From Crossaster papposus (Eukaryota > Echinodermata > Asteroidea > Velatida > Solasteridae): DNA of 64,000 nt. This document shows positions 22,669-38,275 of the stretch, in pieces. Location of the stretch: NCBI GenBank assembly GCA_037893245.1, contig JBAIAA010000653.1:1-64000 (forward strand), read 5' to 3'. Position 1 is the first letter of the stretch. The number at the start of each line of letters is the position of its first letter. The translations under genes were made by a program, and so were the position numbers. The notes below the pieces were generated by a model that worked only from the letters and a program-made list of their open reading frames with translations, did no database searches and was not told where the DNA came from.

Positions 22669-25600
22669 TAGGGATATGCCGATTGTAGACCAAATCTTAA
22701 ATATATAGTAGTAGGGATATGCCGATTGTAGACCAAATCTTAAATATGTAGTAGTAGGGATATGCCGATTGTAGACAAAAATTTTAATATGTAGTAGTTG
22801 GGTTATGCCGATTGTAGACCAAATCTTAAATATGTAGTAGTAGGGATATGCCGATTGTAGACCAAATCCTAAATATGTAGTAGTAGGGATATGCCGATTG
22901 TAGACCAAATCTTAAATATGTAGTAGTAGGGATATGCCGATTGTAGACCAAATCTTAAATATGTAGTAGTAGGGATATGCCGATTGTAGACCAAATCTTA
23001 AATATGTAGTAGTAGGGATATGCCGATTGTAGACCAAATCTTAAATATGTAGTAGTATGGAAATGCCGATTGTAGACCAAATCTTAAATATGTAGTAGTA
23101 GGGATATGCCGATTGTAGACCAAATCTTAAATATGTAGTAGTAGGGATATGCCGATTGTATACCAAATCTTAAATATGTAGTAGTAGGGATATGCCGATT
23201 GTAGACCAAATCTTAAATATGTAGTAGTAGGGATATGCCGATTGTAGACCAAATCTTAAATATGTAGTAGTAGGGATATGCCGATTATAGACCAAATCTT
23301 AAATATGTAGTAGTAGGGATATGCCGATTGTAGACAAAATTTTTAATATGTAGTAGTTGGGTTATGCCGATTGTAGACCAAATCTTAAATATGTAGTAGT
23401 AGGGATATGCCGATTGTAGACCAAATCTTAAATATGTAGTAGTAGGGATATGCCGATTGTAGACCAAATCTTAAATATGTAGTAGTAGGGATATGCCGAT
23501 TGTAGACCAAATCTTAAATATGTAGTAGTAGGGATATGACGATTGTAGACCAAATCTTAAATATGTAGTAGTAGGGATATGCCGATTGTAGACCAAATCT
23601 TAAATATGTAGTAGTGGGGATATGCCGATTGTAGACCAAATCTTAAATATGTAGTAGTAGGGATATGCCGATTGTAGACCAAATCTTAAATATGTAGTAG
23701 TAGGGATATGCCGATTGTAGACCAAATCTTAAATATGTAGTAGTAGGGATATGCCGATTGTAGACCAAATCTTAAATATGTAGTAGTAGGGATATGCCGA
23801 TTGTAGACCAAATCTTAAATATGTAGTAGTAGGGATATGCCGATTGTAGACCAAATCTTAAATATGTAGTAGTAGGGATATGCCGATTGTAGACCAAATC
23901 TTAAATATGTAGTAGTAGGGATATGCCGATTGTATACGAAATCTTAAATATGTAGTAGTAGGGATATGCCGATTGTAGACCAAATCTTAAATATGTAGTA
24001 GTAGGGATATGCCGATTGTAGACCAAATCTTAAATATGTAGTAGTAGGGATATGCCGATTGTAGACCAAATCTTAAATATGTAGTAGTAGGGATATGCCG
24101 ATTGTAGACAAAATTTTTAATATGTAGTAGTTGGGTTATGCCGATTGTAGACCAAATCTTAAATATGTAGTAGTAGGGATATGCCGATTGTAGACCAAAT
24201 CTTAAATATGTAGTAGTAGGGATATGCCGATTGTAGACCAAATCTTAAATATGTAGTAGTAGGGATATGCCGATTGTAGACCAAATCTTAAATATGTAGT
24301 AGTAGGGATATGCCGATTGTAGACCAAATCTTAAATATGTAGTAGTAGGGATATGCCGATTGTAGACCAAATCTTAAATATGTAGTAGTAGGGATATGCC
24401 GATTGTAGACCAAATCTTAAATATGTAGTAGTAGGGATATGCCGATTGTAGACCAAATCTTAAATATGTAGTAGTAGTAGGGATATGCCGATTGTAGACA
24501 AATCTTAAAAAACTCAATTTGATCTGATAACAAAACAAACGCACATTTATTATTATGTAAAGGGAAAGAAGTGTGCAGTAGAAATAAACACCTGATGTGG
24601 GAACAAGCGCTCGAGTTAAATATGTAGTAGTAGGGATATGCCGATTGTAGACCAAATCTTAAATATGTAGTAGTAGGGATATGCCGATTGTAGACCAAAT
24701 ATTAAATATGTAGTAGTAGGGATATGCCGATTGTAGACCAAATCTTAAATATGTAGTAGTAGGGATATGCCGATTGTAGACCAAATCTTAAAAAACTCAA
24801 TTTGATCTGATAACAAAACAAACTCACATTTATTATTATGTAAAGGGAAAGAAGTGTGCAGTAGAAATAAACACCTGATGTGGGAACAAGCCCTCGAGTT
24901 AAATATGTAAAGGGAAAGAAGTGTGCAGTAGAAATAAACACCTGATGTGGGAACAAGCCCTCGAGTTAAATATGTAGTAGTAGTAGGGATATGCCGATTT
25001 TAGACCAAATCTTAAATATGTAGTAGTAGGGATATGGCGATTGTAGACCAAATCTTAAATATGTAGTAGAAGGGATATGCCGATTGTAGACCAAATCTTA
25101 AATATGTAGTAGTAGGGATATGCCGATTGTAGACCAAATCTTAAATATGTAGTAGTAGGGATATGCCGATTGTAGACCAAATCTTAAATATGTAGTAGTA
25201 GGGATATGCCGATTGTAGACCAAATCTTAAATATGTAGTAGTATGGATATGCCGATTGTAGACCAAATCTTAAATATGTAGTAGTAGGGATATGCCGATT
25301 GTATACCAAATCTTAAATATGTAGTAGTAGGGATATGCCGATTGTAGACCAAATCTTAAATATGTAGTAGTAGGGATATGCCGATTGTAGACCAAATCTT
25401 AAATATGTAGTAGTAGGGATATGCCGATTGTAGACAAAATCTTAAATATGTAGTAGTAGGGATATGCCAATTGTAGACCAAATCTTAAATATGTAGTAGT
25501 AGGGATATGCCGATTATAGACCAAATCTTAAATATGTAGTAGTAGGGATATGCCGATTGTAGACAAAATTTTTAATATGTAGTAGTTGGGTTATGCCGAT

Positions 25601-28600
25601 TGTAGACCAAATCTTAAATATGTAGTAGTAGGGATATGCCGATTGTAGACCAAATCTTAAATATGTAGTAGTAGGGATATGCCGATTGTAGACCAAATCT
25701 TAAATATGTAGTAGTAGGGATATGCCGATTGTAGACCAAATCTTAAATATGTAGTAGTAGGGATATGCCGATTGTAGACCAAATCTTAAATATGTAGTAG
25801 TAGGGATATGCCGATTGTAGACCAAATCTTAAATATGTAGTAGTGGGGATATGCCGATTGTAGACCAAATCTTAAATATGTAGTAGTAGGGATATGCCGA
25901 TTGTAGACCAAATCTTAAATATGTAGTAGTAGGGATATGCCGATTGTAGACCAAATCTTAAATATGTAGTAGTAGGGATATGCCGATTGTAGACCAAATC
26001 TTAAATATGTAGTAGTAGGGATATGCCGATTGTAGACCAAATCTTAAATATGTAGTAGTATGGATATGCCGATTGTAGACCAAATCTTAAATATGTAGTA
26101 GTAGGGATATGCCGATTGTAGACCAAATCTTAAATATGTAGTAGTAGGGATATGCCGATTGTATACCAAATCTTAAATATGTAGTAGTAGGGATATGCCG
26201 ATTGTAGACCAAATCTTAAATATGTAGTAGTAGGGATATGCCGATTGTAGACCAAATCTTAAATATGTAGTAGTAGGGATATGCCGATTGTAGACCAAAT
26301 CTTAAATATGTAGTAGTAGGGATATGCCGATTGTAGACAAATTTTTTAATATGTAGTAGTTGGGTTATGCCGATTGTAGACCAAATCTTAAATATGTAGT
26401 AGTAGGGATATGCCGATTGTAGACCAAATCTTAAATATGTAGTAGTAGGGATATGCCGATTGTAGACCAAATCTTAAATATGTAGTAGTAGGGATATGCC
26501 GATTGTAGACCAAATCTTAAATATGTAGTAGTAGGGATATGCCGATTGTAGACCAAATCTTAAATATGTAGTAGTAGGGATATGCCGATTGTAGACCAAA
26601 TCTTAAATATGTAGTAGTAGGGATATGCCGATTGTAGACCAAATCTTAAATATGTAGTAGTAGGGATATGCCGATTGTAGACCAAATCTTAAATATGTAG
26701 TAGTAGGGATATGCCGATTGTAGACAAATCTTAAAAAACTCAATTTGATCTGATAACAAAACAAACGCACATTTATTATTATGTAAAGGAAAAGAAGTGT
26801 GCAGTAGAAATAAACACCTGATGTGGGAACAAGCGCTCGAGTTAAATATGTAGTAGTAGGGATATGCCGATTGTAGACCAAATCTTAAATATGTAGTAGT
26901 AGGGATATGCCGATTGTAGACTAAATCTTAAATATGTAGTAGTAGGGATATGCCGATTGTAGACCAAATCTTAAATATGTAGTAGTGGGGATATGCCGAT
27001 TGTAGACCAAATCTTAAATATGTAGTAGTAGGGATATGCCGATTGTAGACCAAATCTTAAATATGTAGTAGTAGGGATATGCCGATTGTAGACCAAATCT
27101 TAAATATGTAGTAGTAGGGATATGCCGATTGTAGACCAAATCTTAAATATGTAGTAGTAGGGATATGCCGATTGTAGACCAAATCTTAAATATGTAGTAG
27201 TATGGATATGCCGATTGTAGACCAAATCTTAAATATGTAGTAGTAGGGATATGCCGATTGTAGACCAAATCTTAAATATGTAGTAGTAGGGATATGCCGA
27301 TTGTATACCAAATCTTAAATATGTAGTAGTAGGGATATGCCGATTGTAGACCAAATCTTAAATATGTAGTAGTAGGGATATGCCGATTGTAGACCAAATC
27401 TTAAATATGTAGTAGTAGGGATATGCCGATTGTAGACCAAATCTTAAATATGTAGTAGTAGGGATATGCCGATTGTAGACAAAATTTTTAATATGTAGTA
27501 GTTGGGTTATGCCGATTGTAGACCAAATCTTAAATATGTAGTAGTAGGGATATGCCGATTGTAGACCAAATCTTAAATATGTAGTAGTAGGGATATGCCG
27601 ATTGTAGACCAAATCTTAAATATGTAGTAGTAGGGATATGCCGATTGTAGACTAAATCTTAAATATGTAGTAGTAGGGATATGCCGATTGTAGACCAAAT
27701 CTTAAATATGTAGTAGTGGGGATATGCCGATTGTAGACCAAATCTTAAATATGTAGTAGTAGGGATATGCCGATTGTAGACCAAATCTTAAATATGTAGT
27801 AGTAGGGATATGCCGATTGTAGACCAAATCTTAAATATGTAGTAGTAGGGATATGCCGATTGTAGACCAAATCTTAAATATGTAGTAGTAGGGATATGCC
27901 GATTGTAGACCAAATCTTAAATATGTAGTAGTATGGATATGCCGATTGTAGACCAAATCTTAAATATGTAGTAGTAGGGATATGCCGATTGTAGACCAAA
28001 TCTTAAATATGTAGTAGTAGGGATATGCCGATTGTATACCAAATCTTAAATATGTAGTAGTAGGGATATGCCGATTGTAGACCAAATCTTAAATATGTAG
28101 TAGTAGGGATATGCCGATTGTAGACCAAATCTTAAATATGTAGTAGTAGGGATATGCCGATTGTAGACCAAATCTTAAATATGTAGTAGTAGGGATATGC
28201 CGATTGTAGACAAAATTTTTAATATGTAGTAGTTGGGTTATGCCGATTGTAGACCAAATCTTAAATATGTAGTAGTAGGGATATGCCGATTGTAGACCAA
28301 ATCTTAAATATGTAGTAGTAGGGATATGCCGATTGTAGACCAAATCTTAAATATGTAGTAGTAGGGATATGCCGATTGTAGACCAAATCTTAAATATGTA
28401 GTAGTAGGGATATGCCGATTGTAGACCAAATCTTAAATATGTAGTAGTAGGGATATGCCGATTGTAGACCAAATCTTAAATATGTAGTAGTAGGGATATG
28501 CCGATTGTAGACCAAATCTTAAATATGTAGTAGTAGGGATATGCCGATTGTAGACCAAATCTTAAATATGTAGTAGTAGGGATATGCCGATTGTAGACAA

Positions 28601-31600
28601 ATCTTAAAAAACTCAATTTGATCTGATAACAAAACAAACGCACATTTATTATTATGTAAAGGGAAAGAAGTGTGCAGTAGAAATAAACACCTGATGTGGG
28701 AACAAGCGCTCGGGTTAAATATGTAGTAGTAGGGATATGCCGATTTTAGACCAAATCTTAAATATGTAGTAGTAGGGATATGCCGATTGTAGACTAAATC
28801 TTAAATATGTAGTAGTAGGGATATGCCGATTGTAGACCAAATCTTAAATATGTAGTAGTAGGGATATGCCGATTGTAGACTAAATCTTAAATATGTAGTA
28901 GTAGGGATATGCCGATTGTAGACCAAATCTAAAAAAAACTCAATTTGATCTGATAACATAACAAACTCACATTTATTATTATGTAAAGGGAAAGAAGTGT
29001 GCAGTATAAATAAACACCTGATGTGGGAACAAGCCATCGAGTTAAATATGTAAAGGGAAAGAAGTGTGCAGTAGAAATAAACACCTGATGTGGGAACAAT
29101 CTCTCGAGTTAAATATGTAAAGGGAAAGAAGTGTGCAGTAGAAATAAACACCTGATGTGGGAACAAGCGCTCGAGTTAAATATGTAGTAGTAGGGATATG
29201 CCGATTGTAGACCAAATCTTAAATATGTAGTAGTAGGGATATGCCGATTGTAGACTAAATCTTAAATATGTAGTAGTAGGGATATGCCGATTGTAGACCA
29301 AATCTTAAATATGTAGTAGTGGGGATATGCCGATTGTAGACCAAATCTTAAATATGTAGTAGTAGGGATATGCCGATTGTAGACCAAATCTTAAATATGT
29401 AGTAGTAGGGATATGCCGATTGTAGACCAAATCTTAAATATGTAGTAGTAGGGATATGCCGATTGTAGACCAAATCTTAAATATGTAGTAGTAGGGATAT
29501 GCCGATTGTAGACCAAATCTTAAATATGTAGTAGTATGGATATGCCGATTGTAGACCAAATCTTAAATATGTAGTAGTAGGGATATGCCGATTGTAGACC
29601 AAATCTTAAATATGTAGTAGTAGGGATATGCCGATTGTATACCAAATATTAAATATGTAGTAGTAGGGATATGCCGATTGTAGACCAAATCTTAAATATG
29701 TAGTAGTAGGGATATGCCGATTGTAGACCAAATCTTAAATATGTAGTAGTAGGGATATGCCGATTGTAGACCAAATCTTAAATATGTAGTAGTAGGGATA
29801 TGCCGATTGTAGACAAAATTTTTAATATGTAGTAGTTGGGTTATGCCGATTGTAGACCAAATCTTAAATATGTAGTAGTAGGGATATGCCGATTGTAGAC
29901 CAAATCTTAAATATGTAGTAGTAGGGATATGCCGATTGTAGACCAAATCTTAAATATGTAGTAGTAGGGATATGCCGATTGTAGACCAAATCTTAAATAT
30001 GTAGTAGTAGGGATATGCCGATTGTAGACCAAATCTTAAATATGTAGTAGTAGGGATATGCCGATTGTAGACCAAATCTTAAATATGTAGTAGTAGGGAT
30101 ATGCCGATTGTAGACCAAATCTTAAATATGTAGTAGTAGGGATATGCCGATTGTAGACCAAATCTTAAATATGTAGTAGTAGGGATATGCCGATTGTAGA
30201 CAAATCTTAAAAAACTCAATTTGATCTGATAACAAAACAAACGCACATTTATTATTATGTAAAGGGAAAGAAGTGTGCAGTAGAAATAAACACCTGATGT
30301 GGGAACAAGCGCTCGAGTTAAATATGTAGTAGTAGGGATATGCCGATTGTAGACCAAATCTTAAATATGTAGTAGTAGGGATATGCCGATTGTAGACCAA
30401 ATCTTAAATATGTAGTAGTAGGGATATGCCGATTGTAGACTAAATCTTAAATATGTAGTAGTAGGGATATGCCGATTGTAGACCAAATCTAAAAAAAACT
30501 CAATTTGATCTGATAACATAACAAACTCACATTTATTATTATGTAAAGGGAAAGAAGTGTGCAGTATAAATAAACACCTGATGTGGGAACAAGCCCTCGA
30601 GTTAAATATGTAAAGGGAAAGAAGTGTGCAGTAGAAATAAACACCTGATGTGGGAACAATCTCTCGAGTTAAATATGTAAAGGGAAAGAAGTGTGCAGTA
30701 GAAATAAACACCTGATGTGGGAACAAGCCCTCGAGTTAAATATGTAGTAGTAGGGATATGCCGATTGTAGACCAAATCTTAAATATGTAGTAGTAGGGAT
30801 ATGCCGATTGTAGACCAAATCTTAAATATGTAGTAGTAGGGATATGCCGATTGTAGACCAAATCTTAAATATGTAGTAGTAGGAATATGCCGATTGTAGA
30901 CCAAATCTTAAATATGTAGTAGTAGGGATATGCCGATTGTAGACCAAATCTTAAATATGTAGTAGTAGGGATATGCCGATTGTATACCAAATCTTAAATA
31001 TGTAGTAGTAAGGATATGCCGATTGTAGACCAAATCTTAAATATGTAGTAGTAGGGATATGCCGATTGTAGACCAAATCTTAAATATGTAGTAGTAGGGA
31101 TATGCCGATTGTAGACCAAATCTTAAATATGTAGTAGTAGGGATATGCCGATTGTAGACCAAATCTTAAATATGTAGTTGTAGGGATATGCCGATTGTAG
31201 ACCAAATCTTAAATATGTAGTAGTAGGGATATGCCGATTGTAGACCAAATCTTAAATATGTAGTAGTAGGGATATGCCGATTGTAGACCAAATCTTAAAT
31301 ATGTAGTAGTAGGGATATGCCGATTGTAGACCAAATCTTAAATATGTAGTAGTAGGGATATGCCGATTGTAGACCAAATCTTAAATATGTAGTAGTAGGG
31401 ATATGCCGATTGTAGACCAAATCTTAAATATGTAGTAGTAGGGATATGCCGATTGTAGACCAAATCTTAAATATGTAGTAGTAGGGATATGCCGATTGTA
31501 GACCAAAACTTAAATATGTAGTAGTAGGGATATGCCGATTGTAGACCAAATCTTAAATATGTAGTAGTAGGGATATGCCGATTGTAGACCAAATCTTAAA

Positions 31601-33189
31601 TATGTAGTAGTAGGGATATGCCGATTGTAGACCAAATCTTAAATATGTAGTAGTAGGGATATGCCGATTGTAGACAAATCTTAAAAAACTCAATTTGATC
31701 TGATAACAAAACAAACTCACATTTATTATTATGTAAAGGGAAAGAAGTGTGCAGTAGAAATAAACACCTGATGTGGGAACAAGCGCTCGAGTTAAATATG
31801 TAGTAGTAGGGATATGCCGATTGTAGACCAAATCTTAAATATGTAGTAGTAGGGATATGCCGATTGTAGACTAAATCTTAAATATGTAGTAGTAGGGATA
31901 TGCCGATTGTAGACCAAATCTTAAATATGTAGTAGTAGGGATATGCCGATTGTAGACTAAATCTTAAATATGTAGTAGTAGGGATATGCCGATTGTAGAC
32001 CAAATCTAAAAAAAACTCAATTTGATCTGATAACATAACAAACTCACATTTATTATTATGTAAAGGGAAAGAAGTGTGCAGTATAAATAAACACCTGATG
32101 TGGGAACAAGCCCTCGAGTTAAATATGTAAAGGGAAAGAAGTGTGCAGTAGAAATAAACACCTGATGTGGGAACAATCTCTCGAGTTAAATATGTAAAGG
32201 GAAAGAAGTGTGCAGTAGAAATAAACACCTGATGTGGGAACAAGCCCTCGAGTTAAATATGTAGTAGTAGGGATATGCCGATTGTAGACCAAATCTTAAA
32301 TATGTAGTAGTAGGGATATGCCGATTGTAGACCAAATCTTAAATATGTAGTAGTAGGGATATGCCGATTGTAGACCAAATCTTAAATATGTAGTAGTAGG
32401 AATATGCCGATTGTAGACCAAATCTTAAATATGTAGTAGTAGGGATATGCCGATTGTAGACCAAATCTTAAATATGTAGTAGTAGGGATATGCCGATTGT
32501 ATACCAAATCTTAAATATGTAGTAGTAAGGATATGCCGATTGTAGACCAAATCTTAAATATGTAGTAGTAGGGATATGCCGATTGTAGACCAAATCTTAA
32601 ATATGTAGTAGTAGGGATATGCCGATTGTAGACCAAATCTTAAATATGTAGTAGTAGGGATATGCCGATTGTAGACCAAATCTTAAATATGTAGTTGTAG
32701 GGATATGCCGATTGTAGACCAAATCTTAAATATGTAGTAGTAGGGATATGCCGATTGTAGACCAAATCTTAAATATGTAGTAGTAGGGATATGCCGATTG
32801 TAGACCAAATCTTAAATATGTAGTAGTAGGGATATGCCGATTGTAGACCAAATCTTAAATATGTAGTAGTAGGGATATGCCGATTGTAGACCAAATCTTA
32901 AATATGTAGTATTAGGGATATGCCGATTGTAGACCAAATCTTAAATATGTAGTAGTAGGGATATGCCGATTGTAGACCAAATCTTAAATATGTAGTAGTA
33001 GGGATATGCCGATTGTAGACCAAATCTTAAATATGTAGTAGTAGGGATATGCCGATTGTAGACCAAATCTTAAATATGTAGTAGTAGGGATATGCCGATT
33101 GTAGACCAAATCTTAAATATGTAGTAGTAGGGATATGCCGATTGTAGACCAAATCTTAAATATGTAGTAGTAGGGATATGCCGATTGTA
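22669..33189. repeat. Satellite block B1 (copy 2 of the long duplication)
   Basis: Near-identical to 1-10521. Cassettes with one unit: 24508-24624, 26731-26850, 28604-28723, 30207-30326, 31681-31800. With two: 24790-24974. With three: 28929-29184, 30489-30744, 32006-32261. The stretch 22279-22668 just before it belongs to the same family and also matches 15119 onward, so homology probably extends left of the window for copy 1. Confidence 0.9.
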
Positions 33190-35620
33190 GACAAATCTTA
33201 AAAAACTCAATTTGATCTGATAACAAAACAAACTCACATTTATTATTATGTAAAGGGAAAGAAGTGTGCAGTAGAAATAAACACCTGATGTGGGAACAAG
33301 CGCTCGAGTTAAATATGTAGTAGTAGGGATATGCCGATTGTAGACCAAATCTTAAATATGTAGTAGTAGGGATATGCCGATTGTAGACTAAATCTTAAAT
33401 ATGTAGTAGTAGGGATATGCCGATTGTAGACCAAATCTTAAATATGTAGTAGTAGGGATATGCCGATTGTAGACTAAATCTTAAATATGTAGTAGTAGGG
33501 ATATGCCGATTGTAGACCAAATCTTAAATATGTAGTAGTAGGGATATGCCGATTGTAGACAAATCTTAAAAAACTCAATTTGATCTGATAACAAAACAAA
33601 CGCACATTTATTATTATGTAAAGGGAAAGAAGTGTGCAGTAGAAATAAACACCTGATGTGGGAACAAGCGCTCGAGTTAAATATGTAGTAGTAGGGATAT
33701 GCCGATTGTAGACCAAATCTTAAATATGTAGTAGTAGGGATATGCCGATTGTAGACTAAATCTTAAATATGTAGTAGTAGGGATATGCCGATTGTAGACC
33801 AAATCTTAAATATGTAGTAGTAGGGATATGCCGATTGTAGACTAAATCTTAAATATGTAGTAGTAGGGATATGCCGATTGTAGACCAAATCTAAAAAAAA
33901 CTCAATTTGATCTGATAACATAACAAACTCACATTTATTATTATGTAAAGGGAAAGAAGTGTGCAGTATAAATAAACACCTGATGCGGGAACAAGCCCTC
34001 GAGTTAAATATGTAAAGGGAAAGAAGTGTGCAGTAGAAATAAACACCTGATGTGGGAACAATCTCTCGAGTTAAATATGTAAAGGGAAAGAAGTGTGCAG
34101 TAGAAATAAACACCTGATGTGGGAACAAGCCCTCGAGTTAAATATGTAGTAGTAGGGATATGCCGATTGTAGACCAAATCTTAAATATGTAGTAGTAGGG
34201 ATATGCCGATTGTAGACCAAATCTTAAATATGTAGTAGTAGGGATATGCCGATTGTAGACCAAATCTTAAATATGTAGTAGTAGGAATATGCCGATTGTA
34301 GACCAAATCTTAAATATGTAGTAGTAGGGATATGCCGATTGTAGACCAAATCTTAAATATGTAGTAGTAGGGATATGCCGATTGTATACCAAATCTTAAA
34401 TATGTAGTAGTAAGGATATGCCGATTGTAGACCAAATCTTAAATATGTAGTAGTAGGGATATGCCGATTGTAGACCAAATCTTAAATATGTAGTAGTAGG
34501 GATATGCCGATTGTAGACCAAATCTTAAATATGTAGTAGTAGGGATATGCCGATTGTAGACCAAATCTTAAATATGTAGTTGTAGGGATATGCCGATTGT
34601 AGACCAAATCTTAAATATGTAGTAGTAGGGATATGCCGATTGTAGACCAAATCTTAAATATGTAGTAGTAGGGATATGCCGATTGTAGACCAAATCTTAA
34701 ATATGTAGTAGTAGGGATATGCCGATTGTAGACCAAATCTTAAATATGTAGTAGTAGGGATATGCCGATTGTAGACCAAATCTTAAATATGTAGTAGTAG
34801 GGATATGCCGATTGTAGACCAAATCTTAAATATGTAGTAGTAGGGATATGCCGATTGTAGACCAAATCTTAAATATGTAGTAGTAGGGATATGCCGATTG
34901 TAGACCAAATCTTAAATATGTAGTAGTAGGGATATGCCGATTGTAGACCAAATCTTAAATATGTAGTAGTAGGGATATGCCGATTGTAGACCAAATCTTA
35001 AATATGTAGTAGTAGGGATATGCCGATTGTAGACCAAATCTTAAATATGTAGTAGTAGGGATATGCCGATTGTAGACAAATCTTAAAAAACTCAATTTGA
35101 TCTGATAACAAAACAAACTCACATTTATTATTATGTAAAGGGAAAGAAGTGTGCAGTAGAAATAAACACCTGATGTGGGAACAAGCGCTCGAGTTAAATA
35201 TGTAGTAGTAGGGATATGCCGATTGTAGACCAAATCTTAAATATGTAGTAGTAGGGATATGCCGATTGTAGACCAAATCTTAAATATGTAGTAGTAGGGA
35301 TATGCCGATTGTAGACTAAATCTTAAATATGTAGTAGTAGGGATATGCCGATTGTAGACCAAATCTAAAAAAAACTCAATTTGATCTGATAACATAACAA
35401 ACTCACATTTATTATTATGTAAAGGGAAAGAAGTGTGCAGTATAAATAAACACCTGATGTGGGAACAAGCCCTCGAGTTAAATATGTAAAGGGAAAGAAG
35501 TGTGCAGTAGAAATAAACACCTGATGTGGGAACAATCTCTCGAGTTAAATATGTAAAGGGAAAGAAGTGTGCAGTAGAAATAAACACCTGATGTGGGAAC
35601 AAGGCCTCGAGTTAAATATG
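33190..35620. repeat. Satellite block B2
   Basis: Continues the single/triple cassette alternation after the long duplication ends: single units at 33197-33317, 33566-33685 and 35084-35202; triple at 33891-34146 and 35365-35620. Neighbourhoods repeat at 1,474 bp (33763 to 35237) and at 1,885 bp from the previous triple cassette (31878 to 33763), which is 1,517 plus one 368-bp local duplication. Confidence 0.88.
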
Positions 35621-38275
35621 TAGTAGTAGGGATATGCCGATTGTAGACCAAATCTTAAATATGTAGTAGTAGGGATATTCCGATTGTAGACCAAATCTTA
35701 AATATGTAGTAGTAGGGATATGCCGATTGTAGACCAAATCTTAAATATGTAGTAGTAGGGATATGCCGATTGTAGACCAACTCTTAAATATGTAGTAGTA
35801 AGGATATGCCGATTGTAGACCAAATCTTAAATATGTAGTAGTAGGGATATGCCGATTGTAGACCAAATCTTAAATATGTAGTAGTAGGGATATGCCGATT
35901 GTAGACCAAATCTTAAATATGTAGTTGTAGGGATATGCCGATTGTAGACCAAATCTTAAATATGTAGTAGTAGGGATATGCCGATTGTAGACCAAATCTT
36001 AAATATGTAGTAGTAGGGATATGCCGATTGTATACCAAATCTTAAATATGTAGTAGTAAGGATATGCCGATTGTAGACCAAATCTTAAATATGTAGTAGT
36101 AGGGATATGCCGATTGTAGACCAAATCTTAAATATGTAGTAGTAGGGATATGCCGATTGTAGACCAAATCTTAAATATGTAGTAGTAGGGATATGCCGAT
36201 TGTAGACCAAATCTTAAATATGTAGTTGTAGGGATATGCCGATTGTAGACCAAATCTTAAATATGTAGTAGTAGGGATATGCTGATTGTAGACCAAATCT
36301 TAAATATGTAGTAGTAGGGATATGCCGATTGTAGACGAAATCTTAATATGTAGTAGTAGGGATATGCCGATTGTAGACCAAATCTTAAATATGTAGTAGT
36401 AGGGATATGCCGATTGTAGACCAAATCTTAAATATGTAGTAGTAGGGATATGCCGATTGTAGACCAAATCTTAAATATGTAGTAGTAGGGATATGCCGAT
36501 TGTAGACCAAATCTTAAAAAACTCAATTTGATCTGATAACAAAACAAACTCACATTTATTATTATGTAAAGGGAAAGAAGTGTGCAGTAGAAATAAACAC
36601 CTGATGTGGGAACAAGCCCTCGAGTTAAATATGTATAGGGAAATAAGTGTGCAGTAGAAATAAACACCTGATGTGGGAACAAGCCCTCGAGTTAAATATG
36701 TAGTAGTAGGGATATGCCGATTGTAGACCAAATCTTAATTATGTAGTAGTAGGGATATGCCGATTGTAGACCAAATCTTAAATATGTAGTAGTAGGGATA
36801 TGACGATTGTAGACCAAATCTTAAATATGTAGTAGTAGGGATATGTCGATTGTAGACCAAATCTTAAATATGTAGTAGTAGGGATATGCCGATTGTAGAC
36901 CAAATCTTAAATATGTAGTAGTAGGGATATGCCGATTGTAGACCAAATCTTAAATATGTAGTAGTAGGGATATGCCGATTGTAGACCAAATCTTAAATAT
37001 GTAGTAGTAGGGATATGCCGATTGTAGACCAAATCTTAAATATGTAGTAGTAGGGATATGCCGATTGTAGACCAAATCTTAAATATGTAGTAGTAGGGAT
37101 ATGCCGATTGTAGACCAAATCTTAAATATGTAGTAGTAAGGATATGCCGATTGTAGACCAAATCTTAAATATGTAGTAGTAGGGATATGCCGATTGTAGA
37201 CCAAATCTTAAATATGTAGTAGTAGGGATATGCCGATTGTAGACCAAATCTTAAATATGTAGTTGTAGGGATATGCCGATTGTAGACCAAATCTTAAATA
37301 TGTAGTAGTAGGGATATGCCGATTGTAGACCAAATCTTAAATATGTAGTAGTAGGGATATGCCGATTGTATACCAAATCTTAAATATGTAGTAGTAAGGA
37401 TATGCCGATTGTAGACCAAATCTTAAATATGTAGTAGTAGGGATATGCCGATTGTAGACCAAATCTTAAATATGTAGTAGTAGGGATATGCCGATTGTAG
37501 ACCAAATCTTAAATATGTAGTAGTAGGGATATGCCGATTGTAGACCAAATCTTAAATATGTAGTTGTAGGGATATGCCGATTGTAGACCAAATCTTAAAT
37601 ATGTAGTAGTAGGGATATGCTGATTGTAGACCAAATCTTAAATATGTAGTAGTAGGGATATGCCGATTGTAGACGAAATCTTAATATGTAGTAGTAGGGA
37701 TATGCCGATTGTAGACCAAATCTTAAATATGTAGTAGTAGGGATATGCCGATTGTAGACCAAATCTTAAATATGTAGTAGTAGGGATATGCCGATTGTAG
37801 ACCAAATCTTAAATATGTAGTAGTAGGGATATGCCGATTGTAGACCAAATCTTAAAAAACTCAATTTGATCTGATAACAAAACAAACTCACATTTATTAT
37901 TATGTAAAGGGAAAGAAGTGTGCAGTAGAAATAAACACCTGATGTGGGAACAAGCCCTCGAGTTAAATATGTATAGGGAAATAAGTGTGCAGTAGAAATA
38001 AACACCTGATGTGGGAACAAGCCCTCGAGTTAAATATGTAGTAGTAGGGATATGCCGATTGTAGACCAAATCTTAATTATGTAGTAGTAGGGATATGCCG
38101 ATTGTAGACCAAATCTTAAATATGTAGTAGTAGGGATATGACGATTGTAGACCAAATCTTAAATATGTAGTAGTAGGGATATGTCGATTGTAGACCAAAT
38201 CTTAAATATGTAGTAGTAGGGATATGCCGATTGTAGACCAAATCTTAAATATGTAGTAGTAGGGATATGCCGATT
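35621..38275. repeat. Satellite block B3, 1,338-bp tandem pair
   Basis: Two copies in tandem (about 35600-36937 and 36938-38275) share rare variants at a 1,338-bp offset: GACGAAATCTTAATATG (36335 region and 37673 region), GATATGTCG, GATATGACG and GCTGATTG. Each contains a double-unit cassette whose second unit begins TATAGGGAAATAAG (36513-36700 and 37852-38038). Confidence 0.85.
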
